A stretch of 64,000 bases of DNA from Hydrogenophaga sp. (GTDB lineage Bacteria > Pseudomonadota > Gammaproteobacteria > Burkholderiales > Burkholderiaceae_C), in NCBI GenBank assembly GCA_030653975.1, contig JAURYH010000031.1, positions 1-64,000 of the forward strand, in the 5' to 3' direction. Positions 37,143-47,367 of the stretch are shown one piece after another (within the stretch, counting starts at the first letter, position 1; each line of letters opens with the position of its first letter). The translations under genes and the position numbers were made by a program. The notes beneath the pieces were generated by a model. The model was not told where the DNA came from. It was given only the letters and a program-made list of their open reading frames with translations, and ran no database searches.

Positions 37143-38041
37143 ATCCGATGCGTGACATCCTGGCCGCTGTGGCGCTCGTGGGGCTGGCGCTGCTGTCCCT
37201 GCCGGCCCGCGCCGCGCTGCAGATCACCGACGACCACGGTGTGGTGGTGAGCTTCGAGCGTTCGCCGCAGCGCATCGTGAGCCTGCTGCCTTCGCTGGCC
37301 GAGACGGTGTGCGAACTCGGCCAGTGCCAGCGCCTGGTGGGTGTGGACCGCTACACCAACTGGCCCGCGAGTGTGAAGGCGCTGCCTCAGGTGGGCGGCG
37401 GGCTGGACCCGAGCATCGAACAGATCGTGGCGCTGCGGCCCGATGTGGTGCTGATGGCGACGTCGTCCCGTGCCGGCGAACGCTTGCGCGCGCTGGGCCT
37501 CAAGGTGGTGGCGCTGGAGCCCAAGACGCACGCCGACGTGCAGCGCGTGATGCTCAAGATCGGCCAGTTGCTGGAGGTGCCCGACGCGCAGAAAATCTGG
37601 CGCGCCATCGATGCCGCCGTGATGGCCGCCGCGCAGTCGCTGCCCGCCAGCGTGCGCGGCACGCGGGTGTATTTCGAGGTCAACCCGGGGCCGTACGCCG
37701 CCGGTGAAAGTTCGTTCATCGGCGAGACGCTCACGCGCCTGGGCGCGAAGAACATCGTGCCCGCGTCGCTCGGGCCGTTCCCCAAGCTCAACCCCGAGTA
37801 CATCGTGCGCGCCGACCCCGACCTGATCATGGTCGGTCAGCGCAGCGTGGACGGCATGCTGCAGCGTCCAGGCTGGATGAGCATGCGCGCCATGCGCGCG
37901 CAGCGCCTGTGCGTGTTCCCGGCCGACGAGTCCGACACCCTGGTCCGGCCTGGTCCGCGCATGGCCGAGGGGGCCCGGTTGATGGCGCGTTGCCTGACTG
38001 AGAAGGCGGCTGGCGCGAAGCCGAATGGAGTGCGCCCGTGA
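37139..38041 (+). CDS. btuF: Vitamin B12 ABC transporter, periplasmic binding protein BtuF
   Basis: A 300-residue periplasmic protein that hands cobalamin to BtuCD. Residues 1-25 form a signal peptide (LAAVALVGLALLSLPARAA). The binding domain has RIVSLLPSLAETVCELGQ and VGVDRYTNWPASVKALPQVG, typical of BtuF. The ATG overlaps the cobU stop (ATGA), and its end overlaps btuC (GTGA). It completes the set BtuB-BtuF-BtuC-BtuD for uptake. Confidence 0.93.
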   Translation: MNPMRDILAAVALVGLALLSLPARAALQITDDHGVVVSFERSPQRIVSLLPSLAETVCELGQCQRLVGVDRYTNWPASVKALPQVGGGLDPSIEQIVALRPDVVLMATSSRAGERLRALGLKVVALEPKTHADVQRVMLKIGQLLEVPDAQKIWRAIDAAVMAAAQSLPASVRGTRVYFEVNPGPYAAGESSFIGETLTRLGAKNIVPASLGPFPKLNPEYIVRADPDLIMVGQRSVDGMLQRPGWMSMRAMRAQRLCVFPADESDTLVRPGPRMAEGARLMARCLTEKAAGAKPNGVRP

Positions 38042-39201
38042 ACGATTCGGCGCAGGGCCGCCCCAAGCCGGATCAGCCCCCTCGGGGGGCAGCGACCCGC
38101 GCAGCGGTGGAGCATGGGGGTCCTTCGACACGCCGCGCGTCCTGGCTGGTGGTGGGCATGCTGCTCGCCGCGCTGGGCCTGGCCGCGCTGGGCGTGTGTG
38201 TGGGCAGCGCGGGGTTTGAAAACCTGATCGGTCCGCTGCTGAACCCTCAGGTTGATCCGTCGGCCACTGCGATGGCGCAGCAGATCGTGTGGGAGATCCG
38301 CTTGCCGCGCACGCTGGGGGCCTGGGGGGCGGGTGCCTTGCTGGGCCTGGCCGGTGCGGTGGCGCAGGGCCTGTTCCGCAACCCGCTGGCCGATCCGTTT
38401 CTGCTTGGCAGCGCCTCGGGCGCCTCGCTCGGCGTGGCGCTGGCGCTGGCCGCCATGGGCGGCGGCGCCGGCATGCTGGGCGCCAGCATGATGGACAGCG
38501 GCGTGGCGGTGAGCGTGTTCTCCAGCAGCGTCTGGGTGCGGCTGGGACTGACCGGCGCGGCGTTCTGTGGCGCGGTTCTCGCGGTACTGCTCACGCTGGC
38601 GCTCTCGCGTGGTGTGCAGCACACGCTGCGCCTGCTGCTGGCGGGCGTGGTGGTCGGCGTGGTGCTCGGTGCCATGACGCACCTGGTGCTGCTGTTTTCG
38701 CCCGAATCGCTGCAGGCCATGCAGGCCTTCATGCTCGGCTCCACCAGCTTCGTGGGCTGGACCGCCTGCGTGCTGATGGTGGCCGTGTGGGCCGTGTGTG
38801 CGTTGTCCGCCTGGTTGTTCGCGCGCGTGCTCGATGGCCTGAGCCTGGGCGACGCGACCGCGCGCAGCCTGGGCCTGCCGCTGGGCCCCATGCGCGCCGC
38901 GCTGGTGGCGGTGCTGGCGCTGGCCACCGGCACCGCGGTGGCGCAGACCGGGCTGATCGCTTTTGTGGGGCTGGCCGCGCCGCACCTGGTGCGTTCCATG
39001 GTCAAGACCACCAGCGCCCGCCTCATGTTGCTGGCCAGTTGCATGGGCGGAGTGTTGCTGATGGCGGCCGACACCCTGGCGCGCTGGCTGATCGCGCCGC
39101 AGGAGCTGCCGGTGGGCGTGCTCACCGCCGTGCTCGGCGGCGGTTACCTGCTGTGGCTGATGCAGCGCAACACGCGCGTGTCGCGGGGGGCAGGGCTGTG
39201 A
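38038..39201 (+). CDS. btuC: Vitamin B12 ABC transporter permease BtuC
   Basis: A 387-residue FecCD-family inner-membrane permease with about ten helices. Conserved segments include RLPRTLGAWGAGALLGLAGA, NPLADPFLLGSASGAS and GLAAPHLVRSMV. The GTG at 38038 overlaps the btuF stop. Residues 1-34 (NDSAQGRPKPDQPPRGAATR) do not resemble BtuC; they come from a repeat-like sequence and precede the first helix at about residue 38 (WLVVGMLLAALGLAALGV). Confidence 0.92.
   Translation: MNDSAQGRPKPDQPPRGAATRAAVEHGGPSTRRASWLVVGMLLAALGLAALGVCVGSAGFENLIGPLLNPQVDPSATAMAQQIVWEIRLPRTLGAWGAGALLGLAGAVAQGLFRNPLADPFLLGSASGASLGVALALAAMGGGAGMLGASMMDSGVAVSVFSSSVWVRLGLTGAAFCGAVLAVLLTLALSRGVQHTLRLLLAGVVVGVVLGAMTHLVLLFSPESLQAMQAFMLGSTSFVGWTACVLMVAVWAVCALSAWLFARVLDGLSLGDATARSLGLPLGPMRAALVAVLALATGTAVAQTGLIAFVGLAAPHLVRSMVKTTSARLMLLASCMGGVLLMAADTLARWLIAPQELPVGVLTAVLGGGYLLWLMQRNTRVSRGAGL
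38060..38130. repeat. GC-rich repeat-like element inside the btuC 5' end
   Basis: The sequence CCCCCTCGGGGGGCAGCGAC is a strong inverted repeat, followed by CCGCGCAGCGGTGGAGCATG. It has the look of a second repeat type common in Comamonadaceae genomes. It is translated as part of the variable N-terminus of BtuC. No second copy is in this window, so the assignment rests on recollection of such elements. Confidence 0.45.
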
Positions 39202-40013
39202 ACGCGCCCATGAAAGCACCGGCCATGGCCATTGAGGCGCAGGAGCTGAGTGCGCGGCTGGGCGACACCGAGATCCTGCACGGCATCAACCTGGCGCTGC
39301 CGCGTGCGCGCTGGACCAGCATCGTCGGCCCCAATGGAGCGGGCAAGTCCACCCTGCTCAAGGCGCTGGCCGGACTGTTGCCGCACAGCGGTGGCGTGTT
39401 GTTGCTGGGCCGGCCGCTTGAAGGCTGGCCGAACCGTACCCGCGCGCAGCAACTGGCCTGGCTGGGTCAGAACGAATCCAGTAGCGACGACCTCACCGTG
39501 TGGGACGTGGCCATGCTCGGGCGCCTGCCGCACCAGGCCTGGCTCAGCCCGCCCAGCGCCGCCGACCACGCCGCCGTGGAGCGCGCGCTGCGTGCCACCC
39601 AGGCCTGGGAGTGGCGCGCCCGCTCGCTCGGCCAGCTCTCGGGCGGCGAGCGCCAGCGCGTGCTGCTGGCCCGCGCGCTGGCCGTCGAGGCACAGGTGCT
39701 GCTGATGGACGAACCGCTGGCCAACCTGGACCCGCCGCACCAGGCCGACTGGCTCGACCTCGTGCAGGCGCTGGTGCGTGAAGGCAAGACCGTGGTGAGC
39801 GTGTTGCACGAGATTGCCATGGCCCTGCACGCCGACGAGCTGGTGGTGATGGCCCAGGGCCGCATCACCCACCAGGGCCGTTGCGCCGAGCCGGCGACGC
39901 ACCGCGCGCTGGAAGCCGTGTTCGACCACCGCATCGAAGTCCACGCACTGCAAGGGCAGTGGGTGGCGCTGCCGCGCATCACGCCTCTACAGAAGCCGAA
40001 CCATGCAGATTGA
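39198..40013 (+). CDS. btuD: Vitamin B12 ABC transporter ATPase BtuD
   Basis: A 271-residue ABC ATPase. Walker A is GPNGAGKST, the signature is LSGGERQRVLLARAL, Walker B is LLMDEPLANLD, and the switch histidine is in SVLHEIAMA. The start is the GTG at 39198 overlapping the btuC stop; the ATG at 39210 is an alternative. It pairs with BtuC as the energising subunit. Its last 11 bases overlap cobO. Confidence 0.94.
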   Translation: MNAPMKAPAMAIEAQELSARLGDTEILHGINLALPRARWTSIVGPNGAGKSTLLKALAGLLPHSGGVLLLGRPLEGWPNRTRAQQLAWLGQNESSSDDLTVWDVAMLGRLPHQAWLSPPSAADHAAVERALRATQAWEWRARSLGQLSGGERQRVLLARALAVEAQVLLMDEPLANLDPPHQADWLDLVQALVREGKTVVSVLHEIAMALHADELVVMAQGRITHQGRCAEPATHRALEAVFDHRIEVHALQGQWVALPRITPLQKPNHAD

Positions 40014-40572
40014 AACCCCGCCGAGCGAGAAACCCTACGACAAAGCCGAGGGCGAACGCCGCGGCCTTGTGATCGTCAACACCGGCGACGGCAAAGGCAA
40101 GAGCACGGCCGCTTTCGGGCTGGCGCTGCGCGCCCACGGCCGCGGCAAGGCCGTGAAGATCTACCAGTTCATGAAGGTGCCGTCGGCGCGCTTCGGTGAA
40201 CACCGCATGTTCGAACAGATCGGTATCCCGATCGAAGGGCTGGGCGACGGCTTCAGCTGGAAGAGCCAGGATCTCGAACACTCCGCCCAACTGGCGCGCG
40301 ACGGCTGGGAGAAGGCACGCGCTACCATCCTCGCCGGTGACCACTTTCTCGTCGTGCTCGACGAGATCACCTACCCGCTGATCTACGGCTGGTTGTCGCT
40401 GGACGGCGTGTTGCAGACCTTGCGCGAGCGGCCTTCGCACGTGCATGTCTGCCTGACCGGCCGCCGCTGCCCGCCCGAGATCACCGGGTTGGCCGACACC
40501 GTGACCGAAATGACCAAGATCAAGCACGCGTTCAACGCCGGCATTCCGGCGCAGCGCGGCATTGAAGACTGA
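40003..40572 (+). CDS. cobO: Cob(I)yrinic acid a,c-diamide adenosyltransferase, CobA/BtuR type
   Basis: A 189-residue ATP:corrinoid adenosyltransferase (CobO/CobA/BtuR family), which attaches the 5'-deoxyadenosyl ligand. The P-loop is [14 protein letters not shown] near 26-39, and [19 protein letters not shown] and [10 protein letters not shown] are family motifs. It overlaps btuD by 11 bases. Biotin gene bioB begins only 17 bases after its stop, leaving no room for an ordinary promoter between them. Confidence 0.96.
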   Translation: MQIETPPSEKPYDKAEGERRGLVIVNTGDGKGKSTAAFGLALRAHGRGKAVKIYQFMKVPSARFGEHRMFEQIGIPIEGLGDGFSWKSQDLEHSAQLARDGWEKARATILAGDHFLVVLDEITYPLIYGWLSLDGVLQTLRERPSHVHVCLTGRRCPPEITGLADTVTEMTKIKHAFNAGIPAQRGIED

Positions 40573-40589
40573 CCCTGTGGAGACACCCG

Positions 40590-41600
40590 ATGAACACGAT
40601 TGTTGAAGCCCCTGTGACCCTGCACCGACCGGTCAAGACCACCCCGGCGAAGACCGAACGCTGGAGCGTGGCCGAGGTGCAGGCCCTGCTGGACCTGCCT
40701 TTCCCTGAGCTGATGCACCGCGCGCAGACCGTGCACCGCGAGCACCACGACCCGACCGAGATGGAGCTGGCGACCTTGCTGTCGATCAAGACCGGCGGCT
40801 GCCCGGAAGACTGCGGCTACTGCCCGCAGTCGGTGCACCATGAGACCGGCGTGCCTGCCACCAAGATGATGACGCCCGAGGAAGTGCGCGAGGCCGTGCT
40901 CGGTGCCAAAGCGGCCGGCGCCTCGCGCTTCTGCATGGGCGCCGCCTGGCGCGCGCCCAATGACCGCGACCTGGAGAAGGTGGAAGAGCTGGTGCGCGTG
41001 GTCAAGGACGAGGGCCTGGAGGCCTGCTGCACCCTGGGCATGTTGTCCGGCCCGCAGGCCAAGCGCCTGAGCGACGCGGGGCTGGACTACTACAACCACA
41101 ACCTGGACACCGCACCCGAGCTGTACGGCGACATCATCACCACCCGCGACTACCAGGACCGGCTCGACACCCTGGGCCATGTGCGCGAGGCCGGCATCCA
41201 TGTCTGCAGCGGCGGCATCGTGGGCATGGGCGAGTCGCGCGCCGGGCGCGCCGGACTGATCGCGCAACTGGCCAACCTGGCGCCGTACCCCGAATCGGTG
41301 CCGATCAACCACCTGGTCAAGGTGCCCGGCACGCCGCTGGCCGATGAGCCCGACCTCGACCCGCTGGAGTTCGTGCGCACGGTGGCGGTGGCCCGCATCA
41401 CCATGCCCATGGCCAAGGTCCGCCTGTCGGCGGGTCGCCGGCAGATGGACGATTCGACCCAGGTGCTGTGCTTCCTGGCGGGCGCCAACTCCATCTTCTA
41501 TGGCGACAAGCTGCTGGTGACCGGCAACCCCGACATCGAGGCCGACCGCGCGCTGCTCCAGCGCGTGGGCCTGAAAACCCGCCACGTGTTCGGTGGGTGA
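40590..41600 (+). CDS. bioB: Biotin synthase
   Basis: A 336-residue radical SAM enzyme that inserts sulphur into dethiobiotin. The 4Fe-4S cysteines are in [13 protein letters not shown] (CX3CX2C), and the 2Fe-2S ligands and arginine lie in [16 protein letters not shown] and RLSAGRRQM. The length and motifs are normal. It is the first of five coenzyme-precursor genes placed between cobO and cbiB. Confidence 0.97.
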   Translation: MNTIVEAPVTLHRPVKTTPAKTERWSVAEVQALLDLPFPELMHRAQTVHREHHDPTEMELATLLSIKTGGCPEDCGYCPQSVHHETGVPATKMMTPEEVREAVLGAKAAGASRFCMGAAWRAPNDRDLEKVEELVRVVKDEGLEACCTLGMLSGPQAKRLSDAGLDYYNHNLDTAPELYGDIITTRDYQDRLDTLGHVREAGIHVCSGGIVGMGESRAGRAGLIAQLANLAPYPESVPINHLVKVPGTPLADEPDLDPLEFVRTVAVARITMPMAKVRLSAGRRQMDDSTQVLCFLAGANSIFYGDKLLVTGNPDIEADRALLQRVGLKTRHVFGG

Positions 41601-41657
41601 AGACACCCCCAGCGCCTCGCTGATGGCTGAGGCGCCCTCATTCCAAGGAGACAACCC

Positions 41658-42074
41658 ATGTTCCGCACCCTGCTGAAATCCAAGATCCACCGCGCCACCG
41701 TCACCCACTGCGAGCTGCACTACGAAGGCTCCTGCGGCATCGACGAAGACCTGCTGGAGGCGAGCAACATCCGCCCCAACGAGCAGGTGCACATCTGGAA
41801 CGTCAACAACGGCGAACGTTTCATCACCTACGCCATCAAGTCGCCGCGCGGCAGCGGCATCATTTCGCTCAACGGTTCGGCAGCCCGCCGCGCCAGCGTG
41901 GGCGACCTGGTGATCATCGCGGCCTTCGGCATGGTGCATGAAGACAAGCTCGACGAGGTCGTGCCCAAGCTGGTGTTTCCCGATGCCGCCAACCGCATCG
42001 TCGAGACCCGCAGCGAGCCCGCCGGGCCGCAGGCCGGCGACCCGGTCATCCTGCCCCTGGGCGCCGAGCTTTGA
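41658..42074 (+). CDS. panD: Aspartate 1-decarboxylase
   Basis: A 138-residue proenzyme that makes beta-alanine for pantothenate and coenzyme A. It self-cleaves between Gly24 and Ser25 ([10 protein letters not shown]) to form the pyruvoyl group. The remaining family segments, [13 protein letters not shown] and [10 protein letters not shown], are present. A ribosome site AAGGAG precedes the ATG. The 57-base gap after bioB is the largest inside the biotin block. It overlaps the bioA start by four bases. PanB and PanC are not in the window. Confidence 0.96.
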   Translation: MFRTLLKSKIHRATVTHCELHYEGSCGIDEDLLEASNIRPNEQVHIWNVNNGERFITYAIKSPRGSGIISLNGSAARRASVGDLVIIAAFGMVHEDKLDEVVPKLVFPDAANRIVETRSEPAGPQAGDPVILPLGAEL

Positions 42075-43453
42075 CGCCACCGGTGTCCGTCAACGAAGCC
42101 TGGCGCCAGCGCAGCCTGGCAGCCGTCTGGCACCCCTGCACCCAGATGAAGCTGCACGCGCCCGACGGTGCGGCGCTGCCATTGATCCCGGTAGCGCGGG
42201 CCGAAGGTGTGTGGCTGCACGACCACGAAGGCCGGCGCTATCTGGACGCGATCAGCTCCTGGTGGGTCAACCTGTTCGGTCACAACCACCCCGCGATCCG
42301 CGCCGCGCTGGTGGACCAACTGAACACGCTGGACCACGTGATGCTGGCCGGCTTCACCCACGCGCCGGTGGTTGAACTCTCGGAGCGCCTGGCCGCGCTC
42401 ACCGGCCTGGGTCACGCCTTCTACGGCAGCGACGGCGCCAGCGCCACCGAGATCGCGCTGAAGATGAGCGCCCACCATTGGCGCAACGCGGGCCGGGCAG
42501 AGAAGTGCCGGTTTGTCGGCGTGGCCGGGGGTTACCACGGCGAGACCGTGGGCGCCCTGGCCGTGACCGACATTGCGCTGTTTCGCGAAGCCTACGCGCC
42601 GCTGGTGCGCCTGGCCGCCACCGTGCCCAGCCCCGACGCCCGTACCGCGGCGCCCGGCGAAACCCCGGCCGACGTGGCCGAGCGGGCCGCCGCCGCCCTG
42701 GGCGACTGGCTGGCCGAACACGCGCACGAGACGGCAGCCGTGATCATCGAGCCGCTGATCCAGTGCGCCGCCGGCATGGCCATGCACGACCCGCTGTACC
42801 TGCGGCGCGCGCGCGAGCTCTGCGACCGCTACCACGTGCACCTGGTGCTGGACGAGATCGCGGTCGGCTTTGGCCGCACCGGCACCCTGTTCGCGCACGA
42901 GCAGGCGGGCATCCGGCCCGATTTCCTGTGCCTCTCCAAAGGCCTGACCGGCGGCACGCTGCCGCTGTCGGTGGTGCTGACCACCGACGCGGTGTACGCC
43001 GCCTTCTACGACGACGAGGTGGCGCGCGGCTTCCTGCATTCGCACAGCTACACGGGCAACCCGCTGGCCTGCCGCGCGGCGCTGGCCACGCTGGATCTGT
43101 TTGACCAGACCGACGCGCTGCGCCAGAACGTGGGCACCAGTGAGCGGCTGGCCGCGCAGTTCGCGCCGATCTCCAACCACCCGCGTGTGCGCCACGCACG
43201 CCAGCGCGGCATGGTCTTCGCGTGGGACGTGGTCAGCAGCCTGCCCGACTTCGGCCGTCGCTACGCCCGCCACGCACTGGCGCAGGGCCTGCTGCTGCGG
43301 CCCATCGGCCACACGCTGTACGCCATGCCACCTTATGTGATCGACGAGGCCGAGGGCGAGCTGCTGGCCCTGGGCGCGCTGGCCGCTCTGCAGGCCACGC
43401 TGGCCGAGGAAACGGAGCCTGTGCCGGTGGCGGGAGACCGCGATGGCGTTTGA
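42071..43453 (+). CDS. bioA: Adenosylmethionine-8-amino-7-oxononanoate aminotransferase
   Basis: A 460-residue class III PLP aminotransferase that makes 7,8-diaminopelargonate with S-adenosylmethionine as amino donor. Family segments are [51 protein letters not shown] and the PLP lysine in [10 protein letters not shown]. The TTG at 42071 overlaps the panD stop as TTGA and gives the usual N-terminus. Its end overlaps bioD by 11 bases. Confidence 0.95.
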   Translation: MTPPVSVNEAWRQRSLAAVWHPCTQMKLHAPDGAALPLIPVARAEGVWLHDHEGRRYLDAISSWWVNLFGHNHPAIRAALVDQLNTLDHVMLAGFTHAPVVELSERLAALTGLGHAFYGSDGASATEIALKMSAHHWRNAGRAEKCRFVGVAGGYHGETVGALAVTDIALFREAYAPLVRLAATVPSPDARTAAPGETPADVAERAAAALGDWLAEHAHETAAVIIEPLIQCAAGMAMHDPLYLRRARELCDRYHVHLVLDEIAVGFGRTGTLFAHEQAGIRPDFLCLSKGLTGGTLPLSVVLTTDAVYAAFYDDEVARGFLHSHSYTGNPLACRAALATLDLFDQTDALRQNVGTSERLAAQFAPISNHPRVRHARQRGMVFAWDVVSSLPDFGRRYARHALAQGLLLRPIGHTLYAMPPYVIDEAEGELLALGALAALQATLAEETEPVPVAGDRDGV

Positions 43454-44123
43454 CGGCTGTTTCGTCACCGGCACCGACACCGGTGTGGGCAAGACGCTGG
43501 TGAGCGCCGCGCTGCTGCACACGCTGGCGCGCCGGCACCGCCGCGTGGTCGGCATGAAGCCGGTGGCGGCGGGTCTGGTGGCGCAGGGTAGGGAATGGGT
43601 CAGCGAAGACGTGCTCGCCCTGCGCGCCGCCTCCACCGTGGCCGTGCCCGTCGCGCTCGACAACCCGGTGGCCCTGCCCGATGCCCTGGCGCCGCACCTC
43701 GCGGCGGCGCGCGCGGGCCGGGCCGTGACGGTGGCGGAGCTGTTCGCCGCGCATGCCGCGCTGCGCGATCTGGCCGACGTGGTGGTGGTCGAAGGCGCGG
43801 GCGGCTGGCGCGTGCCGCTCAACGACAGCGAGACCCTGGCTGACTTGGCGGTGGCACTGGCCCGGCCTGTCGTGCTGGTGGTCGGCCTGCGGCTGGGTTG
43901 CCTGAACCACGCACTGCTGAGCGCCGAGGCCATCCGCGCCGATGGCCTGCAACTGGCCGGCTGGGTGGCCAATGCGATCGACCCCGGCATGGCCTGCCGC
44001 GAAGAAAACATGGACACGCTGCGCCACTGGCTGCCAGCGCCGCTGCTGGGCGTCGTGCCCTGGCACCCCCAAACCCCCGACGCACGCCAGATCGTGCTGG
44101 ACCTGCCCGACACCTGGCGATGA
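43443..44123 (+). CDS. bioD: Dethiobiotin synthetase
   Basis: A 226-residue ATP-dependent carboxylase that closes the ureido ring of dethiobiotin. The P-loop is [10 protein letters not shown] at residues 9-18, followed by KPVAAGL, and [12 protein letters not shown] is the second conserved motif. It overlaps bioA by 11 bases, and bioF starts 10 bases after its stop. Confidence 0.95.
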   Translation: MAFDGCFVTGTDTGVGKTLVSAALLHTLARRHRRVVGMKPVAAGLVAQGREWVSEDVLALRAASTVAVPVALDNPVALPDALAPHLAAARAGRAVTVAELFAAHAALRDLADVVVVEGAGGWRVPLNDSETLADLAVALARPVVLVVGLRLGCLNHALLSAEAIRADGLQLAGWVANAIDPGMACREENMDTLRHWLPAPLLGVVPWHPQTPDARQIVLDLPDTWR

Positions 44124-44133
44124 AGGATCTGCG

Positions 44134-45399
44134 ATGAGCTGGCTGAACGAATTCGATGACCGCCTGGCCGCGCTGGACGCGCAGTCGCTGCGCCGCGTGC
44201 GCCGCGCCGTGGCGCCCGAGCAGGGCGCCCGGCTCAACGTGGACGGCGTGTCCCTGCTGGCCTTCTGCAGCAACGACTACCTGGGCCTCGCGCAAGACCC
44301 GTTGCTGCGCCAGGCGGTGCACGCCGCAGTGGACCGCTACGGCGTGGGCTCCGGGGCCTCGCCCATGGTCAGCGGCCACAGTGTGGCCAACGCGGCGCTG
44401 GAGCACGAGCTGGCTGAGGCCGTGGGCCTGCCGCGCGCGCTGTATTTCTACGCCGGCTACGCCACCAACGCGAGCACCGTGCCCGCGCTGGTGGGCGTGG
44501 GCGATGCGCTGTTTTCCGACGCGCTGAACCACGCCTGCCTGATCGACGGCGCGCGCCTGTCCAAGGCCACAGTGCACCGCTTCCCCCACGGCGATCTGGC
44601 CCGGCTCGACGCGCTGCTGGCCGCCAGCCCGGCGCGCCGCAAGCTGGTGATCAGCGACGCCGTGTTCAGCATGGACGGCGACGTGGCCGACATCACCGGC
44701 CTGCACGCGCTGTGCGAGCGGCACGATGCCTTGCTGCTGCTGGACGACGCGCACGGCTTCGGCGTGCTGGGGCCGCAGGGCCGTGGCGCGCTGGCCGCCG
44801 CCGGTCTCACCGGGCCGGGCGCTTCGCCGCGCGTGCTCTACATGGCCACGCTGGGCAAGGCCCTGGGCGTGGCGGGCGCTTTCGTGGCCGGGCCCGAGTC
44901 CCTGGTGGAGTGGCTGCTGCAGAAGACCCGCAGCTACACCTACGCCACCGCCGCGCCGGCCTTGCTGGCCGAGGCGGTGCGCGCCGGCCTGCGCTGCGTG
45001 CTCGGCGCCGACGGCGAGCGCCGCCGCCGGCACTTGACCGACTTGATTGCCCAACTGCGCGAAGGCCTCGCGCCCGGGGCCAACGCCGCGGTGGATGCCG
45101 CCGGCTGGACCCTGATGCCCTCGCACACCGCGATCCAGCCGCTGGTGATCGGCGACAACGCCGCCGCGCTGACCGTGATGGCCGCGCTGCGCGAGCAGGG
45201 CATCTGGGTGCCCGCGATCCGCCCGCCCACGGTGCCGGCGGGCACGGCGCGGCTGCGCATTGCCTTGTCGGCCGCGCACCAGGCCGAAGACGTGGACGCC
45301 CTGCTGGGCGCGCTGCGGGCCGCTGCGGCCGTCTTGAGCGCGGGCCGCGCTGAAGAGTCGGGCCAGCGCCGCGTGGCCGTGGCGGCGTTGGAGGCTTGA
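44134..45399 (+). CDS. bioF: 8-amino-7-oxononanoate synthase
   Basis: A 421-residue PLP-dependent alpha-oxoamine synthase that condenses pimeloyl thioester with alanine. It contains [38 protein letters not shown] and the PLP lysine in [13 protein letters not shown]. The start at 44134 ([14 protein letters not shown]) fits the family. It ends four bases before cbiB, which ties the biotin block directly to the second half of the cobalamin genes. BioC and BioH are not here. Confidence 0.95.
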   Translation: MSWLNEFDDRLAALDAQSLRRVRRAVAPEQGARLNVDGVSLLAFCSNDYLGLAQDPLLRQAVHAAVDRYGVGSGASPMVSGHSVANAALEHELAEAVGLPRALYFYAGYATNASTVPALVGVGDALFSDALNHACLIDGARLSKATVHRFPHGDLARLDALLAASPARRKLVISDAVFSMDGDVADITGLHALCERHDALLLLDDAHGFGVLGPQGRGALAAAGLTGPGASPRVLYMATLGKALGVAGAFVAGPESLVEWLLQKTRSYTYATAAPALLAEAVRAGLRCVLGADGERRRRHLTDLIAQLREGLAPGANAAVDAAGWTLMPSHTAIQPLVIGDNAAALTVMAALREQGIWVPAIRPPTVPAGTARLRIALSAAHQAEDVDALLGALRAAAAVLSAGRAEESGQRRVAVAALEA

Positions 45400-45403
45400 G
45401 CCC

Positions 45404-46381
45404 GTGGCCGAACTGGCAGCGCTGCCGCCCTGGACCGTGATGGCCCTTGCCATCGGGGTGGCGCTGTTCATCGACCGCTGCTGGGGCGAGCCGCCACCCC
45501 GCTGGCACCCGGTGGTGTGGATGGGCCACTACCTCGGGGCGCTGGGTCGGCGCATCGCGCCGGTGATGGGCGGGCCGGCGGCCGGTGCGGCGCGGCCGTT
45601 CGTGGCGGGCGCGCTGGCCTGGGCCTTCGGGGCGCTGCTGGTGGTGGTGATCGCTTTCGCGGCGACCCGGGTCGTGAGCGGTTGGCCGGGCTGGCTGCAG
45701 GCGCTGGCGCTGGGGGTGTTGCTCAAGCCGCTGCTGGCCTGGCGCATGCTGCGCGACGAGGTGCGCGCGGTGGAGCGGGCGCTGGGCGGGTCCACCGAGG
45801 CGGGGCGCGCGCGCCTGGCCTGGCTGGTCAGCCGCGACGTGGCGCCGCTCTGCGAGCGCGAGGTGCGCGAAAGCGCCATCGAGACCCTGGCGGAAAACCT
45901 CAACGACTCGGTCGTGGCACCGCTGTTCTGGTTCGCCGTGGCCGGCCTGCCCGGTGCGGCGCTCTACCGCTTCGCCAACACGGCCGACGCCATGTGGGGC
46001 TACCGTGGCGAGCGCCAGGGCCGCGACTGGAGCTGGGCCGGCAAGTGGGCCGCCCGCGCCGACGATGTGTTGTCCTGGCTGCCCGCGCGCATCACGGCCG
46101 CATTGCTGGGTCTGCTGGGCGCCGCGGGCAGGCTGCGGCAGTTGCCGGTGCAGGCGGGCCTGACGCCCTCACCCAACAGCGGCTGGCCCATGGCCGCCAT
46201 GGCGCTGGCGCTGGACGTGCGCCTGGGCAAGCCCGGCGTCTACACCCTGCATCCCCACGGGCGTGGCGCGCTGCCGGCCGACACCGACCAGGCCTTGCGG
46301 CTGGCGGGCCGTGTGGTGTTCACTTGCGCCCTGTTGGCCGCGGCGTGGGCTGCGGCGGGTTTCTGGAGCCTGTTCCGATGA
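45404..46381 (+). CDS. cbiB: Adenosylcobinamide-phosphate synthase CbiB
   Basis: A 325-residue inner-membrane enzyme that joins adenosylcobyric acid to the (R)-1-amino-2-propanol arm or its phosphate. Family motifs are WHPVVWMGHYLG, SRDVAPLCEREVRESAIETL, AENLNDSVVAPLFWF and NTADAMWGYRGER. Four to five hydrophobic segments are seen. It uses a GTG start (GTGGCCGAACTG) four bases after bioF and overlaps the next gene by four bases. Confidence 0.93.
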   Translation: MAELAALPPWTVMALAIGVALFIDRCWGEPPPRWHPVVWMGHYLGALGRRIAPVMGGPAAGAARPFVAGALAWAFGALLVVVIAFAATRVVSGWPGWLQALALGVLLKPLLAWRMLRDEVRAVERALGGSTEAGRARLAWLVSRDVAPLCEREVRESAIETLAENLNDSVVAPLFWFAVAGLPGAALYRFANTADAMWGYRGERQGRDWSWAGKWAARADDVLSWLPARITAALLGLLGAAGRLRQLPVQAGLTPSPNSGWPMAAMALALDVRLGKPGVYTLHPHGRGALPADTDQALRLAGRVVFTCALLAAAWAAAGFWSLFR

Positions 46382-47367
46382 CACATCCACACGGTGGCCC
46401 CGACGCGATGGGCGTGCCCCGCTGGGACTTTTCCACCAACGCCAACGCCTGCGGGCCGAGCCCCATGGCGCTGGCCGCGGTGCGGCAGGCCGACGCGGCG
46501 CATTACCCCGACCCGCAGCACACGGCGCTGCGCGAGGCGCTGGCCGGGTTCCACGGCGTCGCGGTCGAACGCATCGTGATCGCGGCGAGCGCCAGCGAGT
46601 TCATCGGGCGCATCAGTGCCAGCGTGGCCCGCGCGGGCGGGCAGCGCGCCTGGTGGCCCACGCCCGCTTACGGCGACTACGCACACGCCGCGCAGGCCTG
46701 GGGCCTGCAGCGGGCGAACGAGCCCGCGCAGGCCGACCTGCTCTGGCTGTGCGAACCATCGAGCCCGCTGGGCAGCGCCGAAGCCATGGCGAGCGCCGTG
46801 GCGCAGCGGGGCGGTGTGGTCGTGATCGACCGCGCCTACGAGCCGCTGCGCCTGTCCGGCCGCTGCAGCCTGGCCGCCGACGCGCTGGACCGCACCTGGC
46901 AGCTCTGGACCCCCAACAAGGCGCTCGGCCTCACAGGGGTGCGCGGCGCCTACGCCATCGCGCCGGTGCAGCGCCAGGAACTGACGCGCGTGCTGGAGCG
47001 GCTGGCGCCGTCCTGGCCGCTGGGCGCGCATGGCGTGGCGATGCTGCGGGCCTGGGTGCGGGCCGATACACAGCAGTGGCTGACCGAGAGCCTGGAGAGC
47101 CTGCGCGACTGGAAAGCGCAGCAGCAGGCCCTGTTGGCCGGGCTGGGCTGGACCTGCCTGCCCAGCGAGGCCAACTATTTCTGTGCCCGCGCACCGGCGG
47201 CGCTGGACACGCCGGCCCTGCGCGCGCAAGGCATCAAGCTGCGTGACACCACTTCGCTCGGTCTGCCCGACCACTGGCGCCTGGGTGTGTTGCCGCCCGC
47301 CGCGCAGGCCGCCCTGCGCCATGCCTTGCAGAGCACCCCGCTGCGCTGCGTGGAGGTATCCGCGTGA
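46378..47367 (+). CDS. cobD: L-threonine-O-3-phosphate decarboxylase-like aminotransferase-fold enzyme
   Basis: A 329-residue PLP enzyme of the CobD/CobC group, which makes aminopropanol phosphate for the nucleotide-loop arm. It contains WDFSTNANACGPSP (the DFSxNxNPxGP form), HYPDPQHTALREAL and the PLP lysine in WTPNKALGLTGVRGAY. At 329 residues it is shorter than Salmonella CobD (364), in the range of CobC of aerobic pathways. It overlaps cbiB (ATGA) and cobQ (GTGA), its functional partners. Confidence 0.88.
   Translation: MTHPHGGPDAMGVPRWDFSTNANACGPSPMALAAVRQADAAHYPDPQHTALREALAGFHGVAVERIVIAASASEFIGRISASVARAGGQRAWWPTPAYGDYAHAAQAWGLQRANEPAQADLLWLCEPSSPLGSAEAMASAVAQRGGVVVIDRAYEPLRLSGRCSLAADALDRTWQLWTPNKALGLTGVRGAYAIAPVQRQELTRVLERLAPSWPLGAHGVAMLRAWVRADTQQWLTESLESLRDWKAQQQALLAGLGWTCLPSEANYFCARAPAALDTPALRAQGIKLRDTTSLGLPDHWRLGVLPPAAQAALRHALQSTPLRCVEVSA

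Noticed and set aside
41828-44113. A 761-codon minus-strand frame opposite panD, bioA and bioD
   Set aside because: It spans three genuine genes with clear catalytic motifs and has no domain of its own.
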